Source: Prevotella sp.
Lineage (GTDB): Bacteria; Bacteroidota; Bacteroidia; Bacteroidales; Dysgonomonadaceae
Reading direction: 5' to 3'
Assembly (NCBI GenBank): GCA_031260865.1
Contig: JAISKQ010000284.1
Location: forward strand, 1 to 6,695
Length of the DNA: 6,695 bases
The translations under genes were made by a program, and so were the position numbers. The notes below the pieces were generated by a model that was not told the DNA's origin, searched no databases, and worked only from the letters and a program-made list of their open reading frames with translations. Positions within the stretch are counted from its first letter, which is position 1, and the number at the start of each line of letters is the position of its first letter. Below, in pieces: positions 1 to 6,016 of this stretch.

Positions 1-20
1 TAATTTAAAAAAATACAATC
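1..20 (+). other. A-rich leader before the first gene
   Basis: These 20 bases are almost all A and T and contain no Shine-Dalgarno sequence, which fits A-rich, SD-independent initiation in Bacteroidetes. TAA at 1-3 could be the stop codon of an upstream gene, but this cannot be decided here. No complete TAnnTTTG-type -7 element is visible, so the operon promoter must lie further left. Confidence 0.4.
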
Positions 21-1703
21 ATGAGAAGGTTATTTACAATTTTATTTACAGCCATTACGTTTGTGTCCCTATCCTTTGGGCAAATGGTGGTGAAAGGAGA
101 TGTTGTCAATGTTGGCAACTTAAGGTCCGATGTCCCTACTATCATAAAAGCAGGTGGAACTGGGGAGACTAATGGACTGATTACGAATAATGGTGGTACA
201 TTAAATTTATTAGGCGGGATTACTTATACTTCAAACGCTACCAATGATGGTATGTTGCTGAATAAGTATTTGGAAGGATCTACTGTAAGTTTTGGAACTG
301 ATCCTTCAGTTGCAAGTAAAGTTAGAGTAGCTAAAACATTTAAGACAGGTAAAGACATCGCATTTTCTTTACCCTTTAACGTGCGGATAAGTGATATTAG
401 AATAGCTAAGGGTCCTAATTTGACTGATTTACAACCTTTGACGTACGGTACGGATTATGCAATTTGGGCGTATGATATAGTAAAAAGAGCTGAATCCGGG
501 AGTCCTGCAGGATCCTCCAATTGGAAAACGGTTACAGAGCTTGAAGCCGGCGTCGGCCATCTGATACGTATTCTCAAAAGTAAAGTAGATAATGCGGATG
601 AAGTAACCATTGTTTTCCCAGCATACTACGATGAAGATAAAGATAATATTAATCTAATTTATAAAACTGCCTTGCACAAGGATTATCAATCTCATAAACT
701 CAACCAAGTGAAATTTTATAAGGGGGCTGCTGGAGAAACTAATTGGGGCTGGAATTTCATAGGAACCGGCCGGACAGCAAACTACAATCCGCGATCGACA
801 AATATGCCGTATGAAGGTCCTGAAAATGATAATCTTGAGTATATAGGTTTAATATATATTTTTGACAACGAAACAGGTTATTTTATTGAGAAAGATATTG
901 AATCACTAGATAGAGATATTTATTTGTCCCCCTATGCAGCTTTTTATACTCAAGTAGGAGGAGGAGAGCCAGCAACCGTAGAGTCGGGAACCACAGGAAA
1001 TATATACTATAATCACACAGGACTAGATATTACTCCTGCACACTATAAGTCAAGCACTAATGAGCTTATTAATTGGGTTGAATTGCGCTTGCAAGGTGAC
1101 GGATCTACTTTCTCGGACAGATTGATCGTAAAAAAATCGGATAGCTATACTAATAAATATAGTTTAGGAGAAGACGGACCGAAAATGTTGAAAAATTCCG
1201 TACCGGCAGAATTCTATACACTGTTAGAAAATATTCCGATGGCCATAAATAAATACCAAACAATTGACAATGACATACCGGTAGGTTTACGTGTAAGTGA
1301 AGCAGGAACTTATACCATCAGTCTTGCTAATTTGAACGGATTCGATGATACGGATATTTATGTCATAGATAAAGAGGCTAATAAAGTACAGAATTTATTG
1401 GAAGGAGATTATGTCTTTAATGCTTCGACAACAGCAGACGATCGTTTGTTTTTACGCTTCGGTAGTGTTACCGGTATCCAAACGCCTACATCCAAGATAA
1501 GTGTACGTGTCGAAAACAATACCGCTTATGTAAAGAATATCAAAGTTGGCGACCAAGTTTCTATCTATAACATAGCAGGACAGATGATTAGCCGTGGAAT
1601 AGCAACTTCCAGCGAACAATCTTATCCGTTAACAGGAACTGGTGTATATGTAGTGAAAGTAACAGGTTCGGAATCCTATATATCTAAAGTAATAAATAAA
1701 TAA
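21..1703 (+). CDS. Secreted beta-rich surface protein with T9SS type-A C-terminal sorting domain
   Basis: This is a 560-aa exported protein, probably surface-attached or released through the type IX secretion system; its biochemical activity is unknown. Residues 1-20 are a signal peptide (MRR, hydrophobic core, SFG|Q cleavage). Residues about 25-240 form an unrecognised beta-rich passenger. A GWNFIGTG motif (243-250) and SPYAAFYTQV (303-312) resemble the 'GWNxxGNP ... P.QAFFV' pattern common in T9SS cargo. Residues about 365-480, from DRLIV to DDRLFLRF, look like the beta-sandwich module that often precedes the sorting domain. Residues about 484-560 match a type-A CTD, with VSIYNIAGQMIS (513-524), TGVYVVKV (540-547) and a terminal SKVINK. 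The CTD is normally removed by the PorU sortase, with transfer to A-LPS in species that have it. I see no catalytic motif, so a structural, adhesive or matrix role is inferred. The ATG lies 20 bp from the window edge after an A-rich leader without a Shine-Dalgarno site. Three in-frame stops (TAA TAA TAG, 1701-1709) end it, 10 bp before gene 2. Confidence 0.9.
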   Translation: MRRLFTILFTAITFVSLSFGQMVVKGDVVNVGNLRSDVPTIIKAGGTGETNGLITNNGGTLNLLGGITYTSNATNDGMLLNKYLEGSTVSFGTDPSVASKVRVAKTFKTGKDIAFSLPFNVRISDIRIAKGPNLTDLQPLTYGTDYAIWAYDIVKRAESGSPAGSSNWKTVTELEAGVGHLIRILKSKVDNADEVTIVFPAYYDEDKDNINLIYKTALHKDYQSHKLNQVKFYKGAAGETNWGWNFIGTGRTANYNPRSTNMPYEGPENDNLEYIGLIYIFDNETGYFIEKDIESLDRDIYLSPYAAFYTQVGGGEPATVESGTTGNIYYNHTGLDITPAHYKSSTNELINWVELRLQGDGSTFSDRLIVKKSDSYTNKYSLGEDGPKMLKNSVPAEFYTLLENIPMAINKYQTIDNDIPVGLRVSEAGTYTISLANLNGFDDTDIYVIDKEANKVQNLLEGDYVFNASTTADDRLFLRFGSVTGIQTPTSKISVRVENNTAYVKNIKVGDQVSIYNIAGQMISRGIATSSEQSYPLTGTGVYVVKVTGSESYISKVINK

Positions 1704-1713
1704 TAATAGAAAA

Positions 1714-2496
1714 ATGAGATATTTTCTTTTATTAATCCTATGTTTACCCCTTTACGTCCTGGCTCAGACGAATACTGAGCCAGGTCTAAGGGATGGGTTC
1801 TATCTGAGTTTAAGCCGTGCGGCTGATAAGGAAAATGTAAATTTATATATTGATAATAAACGGGCGACTAAATTTGAAAACGGACATGATGGAGAGCCGG
1901 GAAGTGCGCCCAGGAACATGTCGTTTACAACAATATCCAGCGACAATAAGTACTTGATAAAAGACAAACGTCCTTATATAGCAGGGACTTATTATGTTGA
2001 TTTCCCTTTGTCCATGAAATTAGAAGTAACTTCAGAGAAAGAATACATACTCAGTGTTGCTCTGGGATTAGAAATTATAAATCCTAATCAAGCAGCAGTT
2101 GTATTTCGGATAATAGACAAATCCAATCCCGATGAGTTCATTGATTTATTGGAAGGTCCCTATGCTTTCAAAACAGACCAAGCAGGTGACTGTAAGGATC
2201 GTTTTGTTGCACGAGTATATGCTGCCAGTGTTCTTAAGGAAATCCGGAGTGACAACGAATGGACTAATCCTGAAAATTGGTGGGGAGGAGTTCCCGGTGA
2301 AAAGGGAGCCGCAGCTGTTAAGAACAATTGTGCTATCATACCTGCAAATACAGAAGTAGTCATTCCGCCCAGAACGGAAATATCTGTTAATGCATTACTG
2401 AATTCAGGATCGGTCAGCATTGAAAAAGATGCTGATTTGACTATAACAAAGGAAGCTAAGTTAACTTCTTTCTCACACCTATATTTAAATAAATAG
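1714..2496 (+). CDS. Secreted protein sharing a T9SS-cargo module with the upstream gene, without a CTD
   Basis: This is a 260-aa exported protein of unknown function. Residues 1-17 form a signal peptide (MRYFLLLI core, VLA|Q cleavage). Residues about 27-167 appear homologous to residues about 365-480 of the preceding gene: both begin with a D-x-x-hydrophobic strand, contain G-T-Y, and end in I-D-K, L-L-E-G-x-Y-x-F and D-R-F/L-x-x-R. Residues about 179-250 carry the NEWTNPENWWGGVP pattern followed by IIPANTEVVIPP and ISVNALLNSGSVSI. In Bacteroidetes surface proteins this 'NWxxGxVP...IPANT' segment typically opens a beta-helix. Here the protein stops soon after, at YLNK, with no T9SS CTD and no membrane anchor, so it is either a naturally short partner or a truncated relative. 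It has two cysteines in the mature part (C160, C206) that could form a disulfide. The gaps are 10 bp upstream and 13 bp downstream. An unusual perfect hairpin lies inside codons 15-24. That it is expressed and exported is well supported; the function is not. Confidence 0.85.
   Translation: MRYFLLLILCLPLYVLAQTNTEPGLRDGFYLSLSRAADKENVNLYIDNKRATKFENGHDGEPGSAPRNMSFTTISSDNKYLIKDKRPYIAGTYYVDFPLSMKLEVTSEKEYILSVALGLEIINPNQAAVVFRIIDKSNPDEFIDLLEGPYAFKTDQAGDCKDRFVARVYAASVLKEIRSDNEWTNPENWWGGVPGEKGAAAVKNNCAIIPANTEVVIPPRTEISVNALLNSGSVSIEKDADLTITKEAKLTSFSHLYLNK
1758..1784 (+). repeat. Perfect 10-bp inverted repeat, 7-nt loop, inside gene 2
   Basis: CCTGGCTCAG (1758-1767) and CTGAGCCAGG (1775-1784) are exact reverse complements, separated by ACGAATA. 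In mRNA they form a 10-bp stem with 7 G-C pairs. The element starts 44 nt after the ATG of gene 2 and covers codons 15-24, spanning the signal-peptide cleavage site. No T-run follows, so it does not look like a standard intrinsic terminator. A role in attenuating or stabilising the transcript between gene 1 and the export genes is inference. Confidence 0.75.
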
Positions 2497-2509
2497 AAAT
2501 AACAATAAA

Positions 2510-2797
2510 ATGAAAACGAAAACAATTACACTTGCACTAACATTCTTGTTTGTACTGTTTACCCCTATAGGAGTTTCAGCTCAGGGTATCTATTCGGATG
2601 ACGATTTAGCTATCGTTCCAAGTGACGGAGATAATTATAATTATGATGCTCCTTTGAGAGATGGTGAATTAGATCCACCTACAGGCTTAGATCCTAAACC
2701 GGATCCCATTGGCGAAGGCTTGTTAATTCTATCTGCTTTAGCAGGAGGTTATGCTTTAGTTAAAAAAAGAAGTTCAAAAAAAGAGAGTACTCTATGA
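2510..2797 (+). CDS. Small exported acidic protein with PIGEG-TM-basic C-terminal sorting-type signal
   Basis: This 95-aa protein has a signal peptide (residues 1-24, GVSA|Q), leaving a mature part of about 71 residues. Residues 25-65 are short, acidic and probably disordered, with many Asp (DDD at 30-32) plus Tyr, Asn and Pro. The C-terminus is tripartite: P-I-G-E-G (66-70), a hydrophobic helix LLILSALAGGYALV (71-84) and a basic tail KKRSSKK (85-91). This is the architecture of PEP-CTERM-like signals handled by exosortases. From memory it resembles the 'PIDGG/PIGDG' tails of many small Bacteroidetes proteins, but I cannot confirm a family. If processed, it could be anchored or released near the polysaccharide exporter; if not, it is a small single-span inner-membrane protein facing the periplasm. 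Its last codons overlap the start of the Wza-type gene by 4 bp (ATGA), implying translational coupling and a role tied to export. No exosortase gene is visible in the window. It is real on the strength of its signal peptide, operon position and overlap. Confidence 0.85.
   Translation: MKTKTITLALTFLFVLFTPIGVSAQGIYSDDDLAIVPSDGDNYNYDAPLRDGELDPPTGLDPKPDPIGEGLLILSALAGGYALVKKRSSKKESTL
2794..2797 (+). other. ATGA start/stop overlap coupling genes 3 and 4
   Basis: The stop codon TGA of the PIGEG micro-protein (2795-2797) overlaps the start codon ATG of the Wza-type gene (2794-2796). This is the classical arrangement for translational coupling or re-initiation and is the only overlap in the operon. 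No better downstream start for the lipoprotein exists, because its signal peptide begins right at this Met. Confidence 0.85.
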
Positions 2798-3615
2798 AAC
2801 TAAGTCCTTTGTCTTTTTTCTTGTGTCTGTTGCTGCTTATCGGGAGTATTTCGTGTACTTCCTATAAGAAGGTTCCCTATCTTCAAACAGGGGAAAAAGG
2901 AGAGGAAGTCCGGATATTGTCGCTGTCTAAGGAACAAACAGTTCGGTTTCAACCGGATGATGTGTTGTCAATTGTAATAAATGTAACGGGTGAATCATCC
3001 GTTGCATCTATTTACAATTTACCTCTTCAACCGATAGGTACTACCTACGATATCAATGAAAATACAAATTTAAATGCAGGCGTAGGACGACAAACTTATT
3101 TAGTCAATAAAGCAGGGCAGATTGATTTTCCGGTATTGGGTATGATCACTGTGGCAGATTATACGCAAGAGGAATTAAGCCAATATTTGAAAGGATCGCT
3201 TCGCAGGTATTTGAAAGAAGATCCTATTATCACCATACGTTTATTGAATTTCAAAATTTCTGTTTTGGGGGAAGTAAATCGTCCGGGTTCTTATACAGTC
3301 AATAAAGACCATATCAATATTATGGAAGCGTTGGCGTTGGCAGGGGATATGACTATTTATGGAAAGCGGGACGATGTGAAATTGATTCGCACCTTACCGA
3401 ATGGTGAAACAAAAATTATCACTCTTGACATTCGTGATACACAAATTGTTTCATCGCCTTATTTTTACCTGCATCAGGATGATGAACTTTATGTGGTCCC
3501 AAACAAAGCTCGGGCCAGAACATCTGATGTCAGTTCCCAAACAAGTATTTTAATATCTCTTGGCTCAATCCTGTTGACTGCAGTCAACATATTTATTTCG
3601 CTTTCGAAGAAATAA
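2794..3615 (+). CDS. Wza-type polysaccharide export outer-membrane lipoprotein (Poly_export + SLBB)
   Basis: This 273-aa protein is the probable outer-membrane export channel for a capsular or exopolysaccharide, working with the Wzc-like protein encoded next. Residues 1-20 form a lipoprotein signal with Cys21 as the lipidation site (GSIS|C). The -3 residue is Ser rather than the usual Leu, but the following TSYKKVPYLQ is typical of Bacteroidetes homologues. The Poly_export domain covers about 48-150: FQPDDVLSI (52-60), then YLVNKAGQIDFPVLGMITV (102-120) and the helix TQEELSQYLKGSLRRYL. An SLBB beta-grasp domain follows at about 153-235, with VLGEVNRPGSYTV (157-169), the helix INIMEALALAGDM and a terminal YLHQDDELYVVP (225-236). 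Residues 251-270 form a hydrophobic helix ending in KK, the likely counterpart of the Wza C-terminal helix that lines the outer-membrane pore. It starts inside the preceding gene's stop (ATGA) and ends in tandem TAA TAA 7 bp before the kinase gene. It is shorter than E. coli Wza, as usual in this phylum. Confidence 0.95.
   Translation: MKLSPLSFFLCLLLLIGSISCTSYKKVPYLQTGEKGEEVRILSLSKEQTVRFQPDDVLSIVINVTGESSVASIYNLPLQPIGTTYDINENTNLNAGVGRQTYLVNKAGQIDFPVLGMITVADYTQEELSQYLKGSLRRYLKEDPIITIRLLNFKISVLGEVNRPGSYTVNKDHINIMEALALAGDMTIYGKRDDVKLIRTLPNGETKIITLDIRDTQIVSSPYFYLHQDDELYVVPNKARARTSDVSSQTSILISLGSILLTAVNIFISLSKK
3572..3589. repeat. Perfect 18-bp palindrome near the 3' end of the Wza-type gene
   Basis: TGTTGACTGCAGTCAACA reads the same on both strands, with no spacer, and ends 33 bp before the kinase start codon. 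It lies in codons for the C-terminal hydrophobic helix of the export lipoprotein. With no loop it is a poor RNA hairpin but has the form of a binding site for a dimeric DNA-binding protein. Chance is possible but unlikely: about 0.03 expected in a random sequence of this length. Regulatory function is inferred only from symmetry and position. Confidence 0.6.
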
Positions 3616-3622
3616 TAAAGTA

Positions 3623-5992
3623 ATGGAAAATAACTCTAATAAAACCCGCGAAAGGCATCAGGAAAAAGAAATCAATTTCCAATGGTTTATTATCAATTTT
3701 CTTATCTATTGGAAATTGTTTATTCTCTTTATTATTTTGTGCCTTTTCGGAGGATACTTGTATTTACGTTATGCAACACCGGTATATCGTGTATCGGCGA
3801 GTATTATTTTAAAAGACAGCAAACGTGGGGGTTTAGGAAATAGTGAATTATCCGTTTTCGAGCGGATGGGCTACCTTGAAAACAATTCGAATGTAGAAAA
3901 TGAAATAGCCGTGCTTCGCTCTCGCAACCTGATAGAAACGGTGGTGCGGGAACAAGAACTTTTCATTAACTATATCATTCAAGGTAAATTCAAAAATACA
4001 GAATTGTATGGTAATTCCAACAGGCAATTTTATGCATCGCCACCTGTTAAAGTTTTTGTAGATAACCAAACCATTCTTTCCCTGAGAAATGTTATTTCTT
4101 TGGATATATCCTTGACAAACAATAATACGTATAAAGTAGATGGACAATATGGTTCCGTCACTTTTTCAGAAGAATATCTTTCGCTACCTGCTGTTTTAGA
4201 AACACCGGTAGGTGAATTACTCTTATCAGCCAACAAACCTCTAAAAAAAGAATACCCTTTACATGTACAAATAACCCCTACTTTATGGGTAGCCCAACGT
4301 TATATGTCGTTGTTGACTATGGAATTAACAGACAAAAATACGACGGTATTACACTTATCCGTCAATGAAACACACTGGGGACGGGGTGAAGTTTTCCTCG
4401 AAAAACTAATTAGTTTGTACAACAGGGAAACCATGGACGATAAAGACAAAGCCGCCCATAGCGCTTCCCGCTTTATTAATGACCGTTTGTCGGCATTGAC
4501 CGAAGAATTGGAATTTGCTGAAAAAGAAGTGGAAAATTATAAACGGGAAAACCATATTATTGATAATATGGAAGCCGAAGGCACTCTCTTGGTACAAGAA
4601 AACAATGAATACGAAAAGAAATTAGTTCAAATAGAAACAAATATTCTATTACTTTCCTATCTGAACGACGAAGTAACGAAAGAAAAGGATGCTTTGTTAC
4701 CGGCTGCACTTGGTTCGTTAAATTCTTCGTTAGCTTCCAGTATTGAAAAATATAACCGGTCTGTGTTAGAAAAAGAAAGGCTATTAACTTATACACATGC
4801 CGAAGCCCCTGACATGAAAGATTTAGATGAACGTATCCGTCTATTAAAAAAAGACGTGAAGATGAGTATCCAATCCGCACAATATACATTGGCAAGCCAA
4901 AAGAAAGAATACGAAAACTTGGGTGAAAACTACTCTGCTAACATATTGGATATTCCCCGTCTTGAACGGCAACTGGCAGAATTGATACGCCAACAGACAA
5001 TCAAATCCAACCTGTATATTGATCTATTGAAACGAAGAGAAGGAGTTGACTTAACATTGGCAGTTACGGCTCCCAGTGCGAAAGTATTGGAATCACCTTT
5101 GGCCGGAGGAGTGGTTTCTCCACACAAATCGTTTATTTATTTAGTCTGTTTGCTGATCGGATTGCTATTCCCTTTCGTAATCATTGCTCTTCGTGATTTA
5201 CTCAATTATAAAATAACGGACGAAGAAGAAGTACGCCGTTTCTCAGAAGCTCCGGTTATTGTATCTATACCTTTATCCAAAAATAAAGATACATTAATAG
5301 TTAAAACGCATGCTACGAGCGCTATTGTAGAACGATTCCGTTTATTGAGAACCAATTTACAATTCATTTTGGATGATACGAACAAAAAAGTCATATTGGT
5401 TACTTCGACTATCAGCGGTGAGGGAAAAACATTTGTGGCTATCAATTTAGCTATGACTTTTTCTTTAAAATACAAAACACTTTTAGTAGGATTGGATATC
5501 CGCCGACCTAAAATAGGCCAGTATCTGGGATTACCTAAATCGGCCGGTTTGATTTCTTATTTGACCGGAGAAGAAAAGAATATAGACAAATTAATTACTA
5601 AAAACATACAGAATACAAATCTGGATATTTTGATATCCGGCATTATACCTCCCAATCCCAATGAATTGTTGATCGAAAAAACATTGGATAATTTGTTTCT
5701 CGAACTTCGGGAACAGTACGATTATATTATTATTGACAGTTCTCCGATAGGAAGTGTATCCGATGCTTTCTTGTTAAACCGGGTTTCTGATAGTTCTCTT
5801 TTTGTTTTGAGAAAAGATTATACTCCCAAGTCTGCAATTTCCTTAGTTAACAATATTTATACCGAAAAAAGACTGAAAAATGTGAATTTGGTATTAAATG
5901 CTTTCAATGAAAATGGAAAAGGACGTTATGGATACGGGTATGGGTATGGGTATGGGTATGGTTACGGATACGGATATAGTTCGGAAGAATAA
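3623..5992 (+). CDS. Wzc-type polysaccharide co-polymerase / BY-family tyrosine kinase
   Basis: This 789-aa inner-membrane protein controls polymerisation and export of the polysaccharide and autophosphorylates on tyrosine. Residues 1-25 are cytoplasmic; TM1 is at about 27-48, followed by a Wzz-type chain-length domain (TPVYRVSASIIL, 52-63) with IAVLRSRNLIETVV. Residues about 285-470 are long charged helices, probably coiled coil. A GNVR-type segment (IPRLERQLAEL, 444-454, to SPHKS, 499-503) leads into TM2 (504-524). The cytoplasmic kinase carries ExxRxxR (E570, R573, R576), Walker A ISGEGKT (597-603), Walker A' LLVGLDIRRP (620-629), the SGIIPPNPNELL loop (672-683) and Walker B YIIIDSSP (701-708). 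Walker A' has Gly where proteobacterial enzymes have the first Asp of DxD; from memory this GLD form is common in Bacteroidetes. The C-terminus is a cluster of nine tyrosines alternating with glycine (769-785), then SSEE. It lies 7 bp after the Wza-type gene, so the pair forms the trans-envelope export complex. Length and domain order are normal for the phylum. Confidence 0.96.
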   Translation: MENNSNKTRERHQEKEINFQWFIINFLIYWKLFILFIILCLFGGYLYLRYATPVYRVSASIILKDSKRGGLGNSELSVFERMGYLENNSNVENEIAVLRSRNLIETVVREQELFINYIIQGKFKNTELYGNSNRQFYASPPVKVFVDNQTILSLRNVISLDISLTNNNTYKVDGQYGSVTFSEEYLSLPAVLETPVGELLLSANKPLKKEYPLHVQITPTLWVAQRYMSLLTMELTDKNTTVLHLSVNETHWGRGEVFLEKLISLYNRETMDDKDKAAHSASRFINDRLSALTEELEFAEKEVENYKRENHIIDNMEAEGTLLVQENNEYEKKLVQIETNILLLSYLNDEVTKEKDALLPAALGSLNSSLASSIEKYNRSVLEKERLLTYTHAEAPDMKDLDERIRLLKKDVKMSIQSAQYTLASQKKEYENLGENYSANILDIPRLERQLAELIRQQTIKSNLYIDLLKRREGVDLTLAVTAPSAKVLESPLAGGVVSPHKSFIYLVCLLIGLLFPFVIIALRDLLNYKITDEEEVRRFSEAPVIVSIPLSKNKDTLIVKTHATSAIVERFRLLRTNLQFILDDTNKKVILVTSTISGEGKTFVAINLAMTFSLKYKTLLVGLDIRRPKIGQYLGLPKSAGLISYLTGEEKNIDKLITKNIQNTNLDILISGIIPPNPNELLIEKTLDNLFLELREQYDYIIIDSSPIGSVSDAFLLNRVSDSSLFVLRKDYTPKSAISLVNNIYTEKRLKNVNLVLNAFNENGKGRYGYGYGYGYGYGYGYGYSSEE
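5927..5977 (+). repeat. In-frame hexanucleotide repeat encoding the (Tyr-Gly)n kinase tail
   Basis: Nine Tyr codons alternate with eight Gly codons in this tract. Its centre (5936-5959) is four exact copies of GGGTAT, and the flanking units are the synonymous variants GGATAC and GGTTAC. Because the unit is 6 bp, gain or loss of a copy by slippage keeps the reading frame and only changes the number of tyrosines. Tail tyrosines are the usual autophosphorylation sites in BY-kinases. Confidence 0.9.
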
Positions 5993-6016
5993 AAATTATT
6001 AAATATTAAAAAAATT

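Noticed and set aside
499..519. Imperfect palindrome around TCCTGCAGGA in gene 1
   Set aside because: The 10-bp core is palindromic but the flanks mismatch. It is short enough to occur by chance and is explained by the coding sequence.
2132..2359. 75-codon + strand frame inside gene 2
   Set aside because: It is wholly contained in gene 2 in another frame, with no signal peptide or domain. Gene 2 has clear module homology in its own frame.
2476..2509. TATATTTA-like -7 promoter element before gene 3
   Set aside because: It does not match the TAnnTTTG consensus and has no TTTG partner about 20 bp upstream. Such strings are common in AT-rich junctions.
2160..2525. Open frame of 121 codons on the - strand over genes 2 and 3
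   Set aside because: It lies antisense to two well-supported exported genes, has no recognisable domain, and its low-complexity FSFYCYFYLF start is the complement of an AT-rich junction. The other antisense frames in 3848-5475 and 6287-6598 were dropped for the same reason.
5927..5977. Repeat tract considered as a CRISPR or non-coding tandem array
   Set aside because: The unit is 6 bp without spacers and is fully in frame, encoding Gly-Tyr, so it is a coding repeat.
5993..6016. Possible terminator or promoter between the kinase gene and the barrel gene
   Set aside because: The 24 bases are all A/T, with no GC stem and no consensus promoter, so neither can be supported.
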